Positions 15,879-23,711 of a stretch of 64,000 nt of DNA are shown here, one piece after another; within the stretch, counting starts at the first letter, position 1; every line of letters starts with the position of its first letter. This DNA is from Paracoccaceae bacterium (GTDB lineage Bacteria > Pseudomonadota > Alphaproteobacteria > Rhodobacterales > Rhodobacteraceae): the NCBI GenBank assembly GCA_017510335.1, contig JAFWNM010000028.1, positions 186,001 through 250,000 on the forward strand, read 5' to 3'. The translations under genes were made by a program, and so were the position numbers. The notes under the pieces are model-generated. The model saw only the letters and a program-made list of their open reading frames with translations. It was not told where the DNA came from and ran no database searches.

Positions 15879-16312
15879 TTTGTTACCTTGAGGCCCGCGC
15901 GACGGCACATCGCTTTCAGCGCTTCCAGCACCGCTGCGATCTGATCCGCTTCGCGCATCGCATCGATATCGACAGGAACATGCCCCCAACTTGCACCGAA
16001 GCGCTTGCGGATGAAGGCATTGAGTGCGCGCCGCCCTGGTGTGACCTGACCGGCGCGCCCCAGCTTGCCCCAAAGCGCGTGGATGTAGCGCAGGTCAGGG
16101 CGCTCGGCAGTGGGCTTCCAGTTCGGGTTCGGCGCTGGCTTGAAGCCCCTGTTTTCCAGTACGTTCAACAGCGCCTTCAAATCAGCTTCGGACATCTCCC
16201 GCATGCTGGACTTGCCCGTGACCTGTTCCTGCAGATCACGGCGCATGTCGTCATCCAGCCCCAGCGCACGGCAGCCCATAAACACCTTGCGTTGCAATGA
16301 ACGGTCCGTCAT
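15875..16312 (-). CDS. gemA: GemA-like regulatory protein (Mu gp16, DUF1018)
   Basis: This 145-residue DUF1018 protein is the counterpart of Mu GemA, which alters host DNA topology and gene expression during the lytic cycle. The signatures are the N-terminal RKVFMGCRALGLDDDMRRDLQEQVTGKSSMREMSEADL and the WGKLGRAGQVTPGRRALNAFIRKRFG region. It lies shortly before mor, as in Mu. Confidence 0.88.
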   Translation of the reverse strand: MTDRSLQRKVFMGCRALGLDDDMRRDLQEQVTGKSSMREMSEADLKALLNVLENRGFKPAPNPNWKPTAERPDLRYIHALWGKLGRAGQVTPGRRALNAFIRKRFGASWGHVPVDIDAMREADQIAAVLEALKAMCRRAGLKVTK

Positions 16313-16710
16313 TCGTCACGCCCCATATCAATGCCGATGAAAACCGGGCGACTGGAGTCTGCCACTGGCCGATAAACAGGGACACCCTTGCCATCGATCC
16401 ATGCACGCGCAGCACGCTGCAACTCGGTCTCTGCCTGCGGGTCGCCATGTACCGCCAATGCCCGCGCCTGCAACTTGGCGCGCATCTCGTCTTCTATGGC
16501 TTTCTGCGCGCCCTCCAGCAGCTCGCGCAGGCTGATCGTGTACACGCGCTTGTCCACCCAGACCTCGATCCGCGAAAAATTGCAGGTCAGGCGAAACTTT
16601 GCCGGTCGACCCAGCACGGTGCCTTCGCCAATATCATGAACCATGGACATAGCTTTGCGGTCAGAGGCGTCGATGAGCGCGAGTTCAAGAAGTGCGATCT
16701 GTTCTGCCAT
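16309..16710 (-). CDS. Early phage protein of unknown function
   Basis: This 133-residue protein has an N-terminal helix (LLELALIDASDRKAM), a beta region (FRLTCNFSRIEVWVDKRVYTISLRELLEGAQ) and a helical tail ending IGIDMGRDE. No family is recognised. It follows DUF3164 by 5 bp and overlaps gemA by 4 bp, so it belongs to the early operon. The ATG at 16710 avoids overlap with the DUF3164 stop. Confidence 0.7.
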   Translation of the reverse strand: MAEQIALLELALIDASDRKAMSMVHDIGEGTVLGRPAKFRLTCNFSRIEVWVDKRVYTISLRELLEGAQKAIEDEMRAKLQARALAVHGDPQAETELQRAARAWIDGKGVPVYRPVADSSRPVFIGIDMGRDE

Positions 16711-16715
16711 CGCAC

Positions 16716-17366
16716 TCACGCCTTCGCCAGATCGATGGTGACAGCGCACCATACGCCATCATGGCTGTCGCGCTGGTAGCAGCGGATATAGGTCTTGCTG
16801 CCCACCACGCGCATCGCATCGCGGATCGCGCGCATGGCTTCCAGCCAGCGCTTGTCCTCAATCTCCAGCCGCAAGAGCATGAAAATCTCGCTCTTGTTGA
16901 TCTGGCCCGCCTTGTCGGTGTTGAAGGCGCGTGTGACGATGGCGCGGATTTCAGGACGGCTGTCAGCAGCCCATTCATTCAGGCATTCATCGATCAGCTC
17001 TTTCGCGATCTGAAGCTGTGGCCCGAAATCGATATGATCAGCGACCTGCACCTGTACCTTGAACAGGCCGTCATGGCTCATAAACGTCTTGTTGCCCTTC
17101 GCGCCACCCTTGGTAACACCATATTCCTGACCCAGAAGTGCTTCCAGTGCGCCGAGGTCTTCAAACGTGTGTCCCTTGAACCGGGCCACTTGTTCGGACA
17201 AGGCCATTGCATATCCGATTATCTTGCGAACGGTCTCGTCTTCCAGCTGGGTTGCGGGTGCCACCAGTTCGACGGGGACAAGATTGCCCTTCGCGTCGGG
17301 CATGTAAGTTTTCCCGGCCACTTCAACGCGGCCGTCGGGGATAGGGAGGGGCGTATACTCAGACAT
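16716..17366 (-). CDS. DUF3164 phage protein
   Basis: This 216-residue DUF3164 protein is found in the early region of many Mu-like phages. Typical segments are RVEVAGKTYMPDAKGNLVPVE, KIIGYAMALSEQVARFKGHTFEDLGALEALLGQEYG and a C-terminal VGSKTYIRCYQRDSHDGVWCAVTIDLA. Its biochemical role is unknown. The family is usually next to GemA, as here. Confidence 0.88.
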   Translation of the reverse strand: MSEYTPLPIPDGRVEVAGKTYMPDAKGNLVPVELVAPATQLEDETVRKIIGYAMALSEQVARFKGHTFEDLGALEALLGQEYGVTKGGAKGNKTFMSHDGLFKVQVQVADHIDFGPQLQIAKELIDECLNEWAADSRPEIRAIVTRAFNTDKAGQINKSEIFMLLRLEIEDKRWLEAMRAIRDAMRVVGSKTYIRCYQRDSHDGVWCAVTIDLAKA

Positions 17367-17568
17367 CAGAAGATCCTTTCTTCAGGGTTTTTGGGGTGAG
17401 AAGCTTTGGGGGCAATGCGCCCGACAGAGCGAGCACAGCCGCCATCGCGGCCAGTTCATCGCAGGTGACCAACGTGGTGCCGCGCATGCCCATAAGATCC
17501 ACCTTCAGGACACCGCGCGCAGCAAGGTGCAGCATTTCAGCCTCGGTCCAGCGCAGGGTGTCAGGCAT
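17359..17568 (-). CDS. Small early phage protein
   Basis: This 69-residue protein starts MPDTLRWTEAEMLHLAARGVLKVDLMG and ends in a basic KLLTPKTLKKG tail. The ATG at 17568 overlaps the upstream gene by 8 bp and the end overlaps DUF3164 by 8 bp. Longer in-frame starts read into the two preceding genes and are rejected. Function unknown. Confidence 0.65.
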   Translation of the reverse strand: MPDTLRWTEAEMLHLAARGVLKVDLMGMRGTTLVTCDELAAMAAVLALSGALPPKLLTPKTLKKGSSDV

Positions 17569-17830
17569 TGGGGTCACCTTCCGTGCAGCGGATTCTTGCG
17601 AGAAATGCATCGGCATCTGCGATGGCATCCGGCGTATCGCTTGCGGCAGTCCAGACCTCCTCCGAGAATAACCTGAGCGAACTGGCGATCTCTTTACGGT
17701 TTCCTGTTGCTGCCAGCATGCGCGCCGCCGCAAGAAAAACGGCCGCCGCAAAGTCGCTCGACGTGCGCGCCTTTTGAACAAGTGCTTGCGCATCGCGTTC
17801 AATGGCCATGTCATCAAATCCGTCACTCAT
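17561..17830 (-). CDS. Small early phage protein, helical
   Basis: This 89-residue, acidic, largely helical protein (ERDAQALVQKARTSSDFAAAVFLAAARMLAATGNRKE) starts at 17830 and overlaps both neighbours by 8 bp. No family recognised. The composition suggests a small soluble oligomer; nothing more can be said. Confidence 0.65.
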   Translation of the reverse strand: MSDGFDDMAIERDAQALVQKARTSSDFAAAVFLAAARMLAATGNRKEIASSLRLFSEEVWTAASDTPDAIADADAFLARIRCTEGDPNA

Positions 17831-18197
17831 CTGGCCCTCCTTTCCTGAACCTTGGACAGCGCTGACAGGCGCGATACATCCGAACGCGCAAGCTGTTGGA
17901 TGATTGGAATTGCCGCGCCTTGCCCATCCAGCCATGGCATTCATGCATGGGCAGTGTACCCAACTCTGGGCAGCGCACGGTTTCAGCCATGTAATGCCCG
18001 CGAAACAACTCTTCGATCCGGCCCAGATCGCCGGGATACTTGTTGCGCAGCACCTGGCTGATCAGCGCCGCAGACCGGCCCAACCGGGCAGCGACCTTGT
18101 TTTGGGAACTGGCGGTGCATTGCAGCGCCAATTGCTCGATCCATTCAGGTATCGCCTCGCCCCATGCCTCGCGGGCTACGTCCAGCGGACCACTCAT
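17823..18197 (-). CDS. Helix-turn-helix early regulator
   Basis: This 124-residue protein has a Cro/LacI-like recognition region, SSQNKVAARLGRSAALISQVLRNKYPGDL, in its first half, and a Cys-rich C-terminal part (CPELGTLPMHECHGWM and CQRCPRF) that may bind metal. It overlaps neighbouring genes by 4-8 bp. It may be a second early transcription regulator; target unknown. Confidence 0.75.
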   Translation of the reverse strand: MSGPLDVAREAWGEAIPEWIEQLALQCTASSQNKVAARLGRSAALISQVLRNKYPGDLGRIEELFRGHYMAETVRCPELGTLPMHECHGWMGKARQFQSSNSLRVRMYRACQRCPRFRKGGPDE

Positions 18198-18757
18198 ATG
18201 CCACCTGCCATATGCGTGAATTCGCAAAGATTCTCATCATAGACTGCGCGCACGCGGCGCTCGCGTGGTGGCAACGGTCCAGTGTTGCGAGTCAGCCGAT
18301 AGGCCGCTTCACGCCGCCCCGGGACGGCCTTGCGCTCAACCTTCAGATATCCGGCGCGCGCCAGCATCTGGCAGTATTCCTGCGCCGCTGCGAGCGTCAC
18401 ATGGCAGGTGGGCGTGTTAGAATGCGCTGCGATATCGGTGGGCGTGAACACGCGCAGCCCGCGCATACTCCGCCACATATTTCCCGCAACGCTCTCATGC
18501 CGAATTGCGGAGCCATCACGTCGCGCGGGAGCCGGGCGGTCATCCTGATTAACGCGAAACCCTTGGCGATTGCCGATTTTTCCGATGCGCGAAACCGCGT
18601 TGCGGGCTTCCCAGCTCCGTACCAGCGCGGTCGCACTTCTGATGCCGATGCCAGTTTCCGCTGAAATATCCTTATAGGTGAACTCTACTTTGCGCGTTGC
18701 GATATTCCACGCCAGAGCTGCGCGGGCCTCATTTCTTTGACTGACTTTGCCACTCAT
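18194..18757 (-). CDS. Winged-helix DNA-binding early protein
   Basis: This 187-residue protein carries two helix-turn-helix-like regions, FTYKDISAETGIGIRSATALVRSWEARNAVSRIG and VFTPTDIAAHSNTPTCHVTLAAAQEYCQMLARAGYL, with basic linkers. The ATG at 18757 overlaps the MuB-type gene by 4 bp. It may assist replication-transposition or regulation. I do not recognise a named family. Confidence 0.7.
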   Translation of the reverse strand: MSGKVSQRNEARAALAWNIATRKVEFTYKDISAETGIGIRSATALVRSWEARNAVSRIGKIGNRQGFRVNQDDRPAPARRDGSAIRHESVAGNMWRSMRGLRVFTPTDIAAHSNTPTCHVTLAAAQEYCQMLARAGYLKVERKAVPGRREAAYRLTRNTGPLPPRERRVRAVYDENLCEFTHMAGGI

Positions 18758-19497
18758 GCCACGTTCCTCCGGGGGGCAGGCGCATCCCCAGTGAAGAACA
18801 ACCGGACGTCCCAATCACCCACACCCATTTCATTGCGGCCCATCATTTTCGCGCGCTCGGACACCTTGGCGATATTGACGCTGATCCGGCGAATAGAATG
18901 GTGCGAATGTTTCAGGATCGCCTCGCAAAGGGGGCGGTCAAAATGAACCCCGGCTGCATAAATGGGTAACAGTTTTTCCACATCGTCTATCGTACCAGGT
19001 TCAGCCGCCACCCAATCGAGCATGCGGCCATGCACACGCTCCCATTCCTTCAGCTTTTGAGGCAGCAACTCTTCGCCAATCAGGATCACAGGCGATTGCG
19101 AGCCTTCGTAGATATCTCGCACGATCTCGATCATCTTGCGCGCAACCAGGTGATCGGCTTCATCAATCAACAGCGGCGCGCCAGTGACCGCCAGATGCTC
19201 GGATATCTGATCGACCATATCGCCGATGCTCCGCGCAGGACGTACTGCCATCTCCCCAAGCACCGCCTCGCAGAATTTCTTCTTTGACCATGCAGATTTG
19301 ACCTGAACCTGAAATGCCTGAAACCGGTTCTCCGCGTAAACTGCCGCCGTGCTCTTGCCGAAGCCTGAAGGCCCGTAGAAACACGCCATGCCGGGCAGAC
19401 CCAGCGCCCGGGTCGAAACGCGATCCACCAACGCCACCAGCGCCGCCACGTTGCGCAACGGTGCTACGCTATTGTAAAGCTGCCTCTCGTCTGTCAT
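18754..19497 (-). CDS. MuB-like transposition target-selection ATPase
   Basis: This 247-residue AAA+ ATPase equals the MuB role: it coats target DNA, delivers it to the transposase and gives target immunity. Walker A is FYGPSGFGKST, Walker B is PLLIDEADHL, and the later LLPIYAAGVHFD..ILKHSHHSIRRISVNI region is the sensor-2/C-terminal helix block. The ATG at 19497 is favoured because AAGGAG lies 6 bp before it. MuB itself is longer (312 residues) because it has an N-terminal DNA-binding extension that is reduced here. Confidence 0.9.
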   Translation of the reverse strand: MTDERQLYNSVAPLRNVAALVALVDRVSTRALGLPGMACFYGPSGFGKSTAAVYAENRFQAFQVQVKSAWSKKKFCEAVLGEMAVRPARSIGDMVDQISEHLAVTGAPLLIDEADHLVARKMIEIVRDIYEGSQSPVILIGEELLPQKLKEWERVHGRMLDWVAAEPGTIDDVEKLLPIYAAGVHFDRPLCEAILKHSHHSIRRISVNIAKVSERAKMMGRNEMGVGDWDVRLFFTGDAPAPRRNVA

Positions 19498-19556
19498 CTT
19501 CATCTCCTTGCTACCGCTCTGCCACCGGTGGGCGTTGCACCGCCCCCGGCGGTTCT

Positions 19557-21662
19557 TCATCCGAGATAGGACACCCCGAAATCTTCCATCATCTTCTTGT
19601 GCGCCCGATAATCGGACGTCTGGGAATACATGATCAGGAAACGCTCCTGCTCTGGCGCTAGCGCCTCACCAGCATCGCGCTTCGCCTCCAGCTCCAGCGC
19701 CCGCTTGAACCGCTCGATATCGCTTTCGCCCTGGTCATTGGGTTTCACACGCCGTGTCTGCAGATCCGCCACGACAGCGGCCTGCGCATCAGACAGGTCA
19801 GGACGCGGGGCTTCTGGCGCAGGGTCGCGCCGCTTCTCGAAGACTGGGCGAACCACCTTCGCTTCAACCGCTGGTGCGGGGTCCGGCATTGTCGCCGCAT
19901 CCAGATCGCGGCCCAGATCACGCGCCTGTAGCTTGCGATGCGCGGCCACCGCAGCACGCTCTGCTTTGAGGAACGCCGCGCGATCGCGCGCTGTCCGACG
20001 CGCATCATCAATCGACAGGAAGCCACCCTTTTCACGGGCAGGGGCATGGCCGAGATACTCGTTCTGCGCCGAGTAGACATGCAGGCCAGCCCACAGGTCG
20101 GCAGGATCGAACCTTGCGATCACGCGCGTGCCTGCGATCTCATGCATCCATGGGGCCCAGTACTGGTTGCCCTGGAACTTCAACTCACCTGTACTGGATT
20201 TGCCGCGCAGGCCTTCGGCTCCCATCAGCCACAACCGGCGCTGCGCCTCGGTCGCCTTGCGGATCGGCACACTGGCGTAGCTTTCGTCGAACACCTCTCT
20301 GAAGCTACGGCCCCATGCGACTTCCGAACGACGACCTTGCCGCAGATTGTGCTCTTGAATGCCCTCTTCAACGATGCGCAGGAACTCGTCGAGCGGCACC
20401 GCGCGATTGCCGTAATTTTCGGGCTTTGCGTCAATGGTATTGCCGGTCCACGCGCCCTCAAGACGCGGGTCGCGGCTGATCGCGTCACACATATCGCGGA
20501 ATGCGCGTTCGATGGGCTTGGACTGCCCGCTATAGGGCGTGGCCCAGTGCACATCGACCCCGAGAGCCACGAACAACCCCGGTATGTCATCCTCGCGCAC
20601 CTTGAAGCGGAACCGCGTGGCTGTGCCGCCTGTGACCAGTTTGGCGGCAAACTCGCGCCCGTTATCAAGGACCACATGGTCAGGAATACCCCAGTCCTCA
20701 ATCATGTCACCTGCGGCTAGCATGACACCATTGGAATTGGCCGTCAGATCCAGCCGCCACGACAGGATCAGGCCGGAATAGATATCCTGAAAGGCCACCA
20801 TCTGCGGGCGCACGGGCTGTGCTTCCCCCGGCCAACGCACGAACACATCGAACTTGTGGTAATCCGCATTGACGACTTCCATCGCCCGCAACGCTGATTT
20901 GTCTCGCACCTGCGGCGGGAACATCTGCTTCAGACGCTCAAGCCCGTAGCGTGCCAGTATTTCGGTCGGTCGTGATACCTGCTCCTTGTAGCGCCGCCGC
21001 ATAGTGTGCTCCGGGCAGATCGCCCAGCCCTTGGATTGCGCCACCCTCACGGCCCGACGATAGCAGGTCGAAAAGCTGGGCCGCGCCAGCCTCAGATAGT
21101 CGGATTTCAACCAATCCATAAAATCCGGATCAACCTCGTCACGCGTTTCCTTGCGCTTCGCGGCACGGTGGCGGGGTGCCAGATATGGCAGCCGGTCATC
21201 ACGGCGCACTCCTTCGATCATGCCCAACCAGTTCCAGATGCTACGGGCACTGGCCGATTCGATGCGCGCAACGCTCTCGACCGCCATATGCCGCCCCAGT
21301 TCCCCCTCAAGCGCTTCGACAGACTGAATGATCTTCAGCCGCACGCGCGCTTTATCTTGCGCTGTGTCTGGCAATCCCTCAAACCATGTCCATGCACCAT
21401 CCCGATCCGGGGCAGGCGTGACTTCCGGCGAAGTGGCCTCCGACAGCAGCTTGCGCTGTGCACGCATCGGCAGGGCCTTCCAGTGATATTCCCACCCGCC
21501 GCCACGCCCCTGGCGTTTGCGCGCAAAATCAGGGTGGCCGCGCAGATTGATGGACTTGATCCACTTCTCGACGCCTTGGCGCGTATCTGGCATGTCCGGC
21601 AATCCGGCCACGGCCAGTTCCGATGCTGTCCACCATTCCTTTGCAGGGGTAAGATTGCTCAT
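19557..21662 (-). CDS. MuA-like DDE transposase
   Basis: This 701-residue transposase drives integration and replicative transposition. Residues 10-75 are the Mu-type winged-helix DNA-binding domain (WWTASELAVAGLPDMPDTRQG). The catalytic triad is D267 (VNADYHKFD), D333 (VVLDNGREF) and E385 (SKPIERAFRD), almost the same numbering as MuA D269/D336/E392. The C-terminal 150 residues are helical and basic, for MuB contact and strand transfer. Full length suggests a functional enzyme. It precedes the MuB gene as in Mu. Confidence 0.96.
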   Translation of the reverse strand: MSNLTPAKEWWTASELAVAGLPDMPDTRQGVEKWIKSINLRGHPDFARKRQGRGGGWEYHWKALPMRAQRKLLSEATSPEVTPAPDRDGAWTWFEGLPDTAQDKARVRLKIIQSVEALEGELGRHMAVESVARIESASARSIWNWLGMIEGVRRDDRLPYLAPRHRAAKRKETRDEVDPDFMDWLKSDYLRLARPSFSTCYRRAVRVAQSKGWAICPEHTMRRRYKEQVSRPTEILARYGLERLKQMFPPQVRDKSALRAMEVVNADYHKFDVFVRWPGEAQPVRPQMVAFQDIYSGLILSWRLDLTANSNGVMLAAGDMIEDWGIPDHVVLDNGREFAAKLVTGGTATRFRFKVREDDIPGLFVALGVDVHWATPYSGQSKPIERAFRDMCDAISRDPRLEGAWTGNTIDAKPENYGNRAVPLDEFLRIVEEGIQEHNLRQGRRSEVAWGRSFREVFDESYASVPIRKATEAQRRLWLMGAEGLRGKSSTGELKFQGNQYWAPWMHEIAGTRVIARFDPADLWAGLHVYSAQNEYLGHAPAREKGGFLSIDDARRTARDRAAFLKAERAAVAAHRKLQARDLGRDLDAATMPDPAPAVEAKVVRPVFEKRRDPAPEAPRPDLSDAQAAVVADLQTRRVKPNDQGESDIERFKRALELEAKRDAGEALAPEQERFLIMYSQTSDYRAHKKMMEDFGVSYLG

Positions 21663-22549
21663 GCAGCCCCCCTGCGGCTTGTAAAGCTGGGGGTGTCAGG
21701 GGGCGGGCCTTCCTTGGCCTGCGCCTCGCTGACCCCCTGCGCATGCTCCAGCAGGAAGCGCTTCTTGGCTGCCATGGGCGCCCTCGACCATGCCTTGACC
21801 AACGCCTTGAAGGCAGCTTCAACCGTGTCTTCAACAGGGCTTTCACTGGTCAATGCAATCCGCTGCCGTCGCGCATCCGCCGCTGATTTGGCGCGCCCTT
21901 CAGCCAGTGCCTCGACCACATCATATCGCTCGATAGTTTCACCGATCTTTGCTATCTCGTTCAGGTCTTTCAGTGTTACAGGCTTGGGGGCCTTGCGCAG
22001 CAGTGCGACATCACGCGGATCAAGGCTACTGCCTGCAGCGATCAAGCGCCGCACATGGCGATCACTCATGCCGAATTTTTCTGCTGTAGCGGTGGCGAAT
22101 GCGGCGGACATCGTGTCCGTCGCATCCCATCTTTTTGCAGCCAACGCCGCCCCGGTCTTTGCAACGGTTTCGGGATGCAGTTTTTCATAGACCCGCTTGC
22201 GTGCTGCAAGAAACACCGCCGTATCAAGTGGGGACAATTCAGCCCCTGCGATATTGTCGTCGATCTCCAGCAGTTGCGCCCAGTCATCGGTCACATCCGC
22301 CCATACTTTGGCTTCAATCTCGGACCATCCCAGACGCTTGGCCGCTTCCAGACGGTGGCCACCGGCGATCAGGACAAGCTTTCCACCCTTTTTCTGGCGC
22401 AGATGGATCGCATCCTTCATGACACCTGTCTCGTTGATCGATGCGATGATGCTCTCAACCCCGGCCTCCGAGACGGGCCGCAGCCGATTGGAGACCTCAA
22501 TTTCAGCCACCAAAACACGGTCTATCTGCATCAGTCGGGGCTGTTTCAT
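21659..22549 (-). CDS. ParB-like N-terminal domain protein
   Basis: This 296-residue protein has a ParB/sulfiredoxin-type domain (IEVSNRLRPVSEAGVESIIASINETGVMKDAIHLR, then LVLIAGGHRLEAAKRLGW) with the GxHR box, and a central helix-turn-helix KFGMSDRHVRRLIAAG. The ATG at 22549 overlaps the upstream stop by 4 bp. ParB-like proteins in phages bind or nick DNA; here it sits between the Ner-position gene and the transposase, an addition not found in Mu itself. A role in regulation or end-synapsis is possible. Confidence 0.85.
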   Translation of the reverse strand: MKQPRLMQIDRVLVAEIEVSNRLRPVSEAGVESIIASINETGVMKDAIHLRQKKGGKLVLIAGGHRLEAAKRLGWSEIEAKVWADVTDDWAQLLEIDDNIAGAELSPLDTAVFLAARKRVYEKLHPETVAKTGAALAAKRWDATDTMSAAFATATAEKFGMSDRHVRRLIAAGSSLDPRDVALLRKAPKPVTLKDLNEIAKIGETIERYDVVEALAEGRAKSAADARRQRIALTSESPVEDTVEAAFKALVKAWSRAPMAAKKRFLLEHAQGVSEAQAKEGPPPDTPSFTSRRGAA

Positions 22550-22773
22550 GACTTGGGTTCCTTGATCATCGTGTAGTAGAATCGGCGCTTGCCATTCACG
22601 ATCTGGGCCGCGCAGTTGATCTCCGCGCCATGCTGGCGCAGCTCGGATATGCAGGCATTTACCGCCATAACCCGCGCGCGCCGCACAATGTCGCGCGTGG
22701 TGTGCGCGCGCCCGTCGCGCAACAGTGCCAGGACGCGCTGCAATCTGGAGGATGTCAGGGGGGCGGCATGCAT
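22546..22773 (-). CDS. Small winged-helix protein
   Basis: This 75-residue protein has the pattern SSRLQRVLALLRDGRAHTTRDIVRRARVMAVNACISELRQHGAEI followed by a beta hairpin NGKRRFYYTM, a typical winged-helix fold. It overlaps the ParB-like gene by 4 bp. A DNA-binding accessory of the early region; target unknown. Confidence 0.75.
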   Translation of the reverse strand: MHAAPLTSSRLQRVLALLRDGRAHTTRDIVRRARVMAVNACISELRQHGAEINCAAQIVNGKRRFYYTMIKEPKS

Positions 22774-22779
22774 GACGCC

Positions 22780-23046
22780 TTACCCCGCCATCTCGCGGCC
22801 AAGCGACGCGGCATGGTCCTTGCACGCATCGCATAGCCGGTTGTGGATACCCTGCGATTGAAACTCTGCATTGCAGGACAGACAAGGTCGCAGCCCGCGC
22901 TTCAGGCGCGTGTCAAAAGCCACTTGCATCCGCAACCGTTCACGCTCAGCCGCCAGTTCATTTGCCCAGAACGGGCCTACGCGTTCACCTTCGGCGTTCA
23001 GCACAAGAAAGGCATCGCGCACCTTCTGAACCCGATACTCAGCCAT
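22780..23046 (-). CDS. Small Zn-finger phage protein
   Basis: This 88-residue protein ends with a four-Cys finger, CLSCNAEFQSQGIHNRLCDAC, of the type found near phage and plasmid early genes. The first half is a beta-rich region with YRVQKVRDAFLVLNAEGERVGPFW. ATG at 23046 is taken; a GTG one codon earlier is possible, with GGAGGG upstream of both. Confidence 0.7.
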   Translation of the reverse strand: MAEYRVQKVRDAFLVLNAEGERVGPFWANELAAERERLRMQVAFDTRLKRGLRPCLSCNAEFQSQGIHNRLCDACKDHAASLGREMAG

Positions 23047-23255
23047 CACACCCGCCCTCCGAATGTAACACCAAGCACCTCGGCCACGCTCTCAAGCGCG
23101 CCGATCTCTTCCAGATATGCCAGATCGCTGATCAGAAGCTTGGTCAGATGCGCGCGGCCAAAGCCGGTGCAGCCCGGCTTACGCAATCGGGACAAGGTCT
23201 CACGCACCCGCGCGAAACGCTCCTCGGGGAAAAGCACGTCAACCACGCGGCTCAT
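23046..23255 (-). CDS. Small early phage protein
   Basis: This 69-residue, helical protein (RFARVRETLSRLRKPGCTGFGRAHLTKLLISDLAYLEEIG) starts at an ATG that shares bases with the end of the 40-residue membrane protein gene. No family is recognised. The close packing of overlaps supports it. Confidence 0.65.
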   Translation of the reverse strand: MSRVVDVLFPEERFARVRETLSRLRKPGCTGFGRAHLTKLLISDLAYLEEIGALESVAEVLGVTFGGRV

Positions 23256-23374
23256 TGCAGTACCCCCGCTGCAATCACCAGCAGGATGATTGAGCCAAAC
23301 AGGCACACCCCGCCGATCAGATCACCGATCCAGTGGTCATCCAGCTTGCGCAGTGAACGGATTATTGTTCGCAT
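23252..23374 (-). CDS. 40-residue single-span membrane protein
   Basis: This very short gene encodes 40 residues: MRTIIRSLRKLDDHWIGDL, then one hydrophobic helix of about 17 residues ending AAGVLQ. The ATG at 23374 has GGAGGG upstream with a 7-bp spacer and shares one base with the preceding stop (TGATG); its stop overlaps the next ATG by 4 bp. This linkage on both sides makes it convincing despite the size. A small inner-membrane effector expressed with the early genes is the natural reading. Confidence 0.75.
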   Translation of the reverse strand: MRTIIRSLRKLDDHWIGDLIGGVCLFGSIILLVIAAGVLQ

Positions 23375-23634
23375 CACGCAACCCTCCGCTTCTTCGTGAC
23401 TGGATCAGGGCGCGGCACGTCTGAAGGCCATGCCAGATCATCAGGCCAGTTTTCGTGAAACCAGTTCAGAACTCTGGTCGCTGTGGCCGTGCGGCAATCG
23501 CCCCCCGCCGCCAGCTTCTTGAAAAAATCGCCCTTCTTCAGGGCGCGCATGGAGATCGCGTAATGCGTCACGCCCTGATGGGCGGCGAGCATCTCTGCGA
23601 GTGTTATAAGGGCGCTGCTCTGTGTCATGCACAT
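23374..23634 (-). CDS. Ner/Cro-position early regulator
   Basis: This 86-residue protein is the first gene divergent from the repressor, the position of Mu ner. The ITLAEMLAAHQGVTHYAISMRAL region and the FFKKLAAGGDCRTATATRVLNWFHENWPDDLAWPSDVPRP tail resemble a family of small alphaproteobacterial HTH-type proteins. It likely turns down early and repressor transcription during lytic growth. The start (23634) lies 3 bp from the first operator site. Confidence 0.65.
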   Translation of the reverse strand: MCMTQSSALITLAEMLAAHQGVTHYAISMRALKKGDFFKKLAAGGDCRTATATRVLNWFHENWPDDLAWPSDVPRPDPVTKKRRVA

Positions 23635-23636
23635 AT

Positions 23637-23708
23637 GTTAGCCTGTAGTGGCCCCGTAGGTCAAGCCGCTACAAGCTAACTATTTACGAATTAGCCGCTA
23701 GTGGCTAA
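23637..23708. promoter_or_regulatory. Repressor operator array, three sites
   Basis: Between the divergent Ner-position gene and the repressor are three related sites: GTTAGCCTGTAGTGG (23637-23651), its inverted copy CCGCTACAAGCTAAC (23666-23680, 13 of 15 matching) and the near-palindrome TTAGCCGCTAGTGGCTAA (23691-23708). The shared half-site is TTAGC with a TAGTGG partner. The third site ends 3 bp before the repressor ATG, so repressor binding there would control its own gene. Confidence 0.8.
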
Positions 23709-23711
23709 AGT

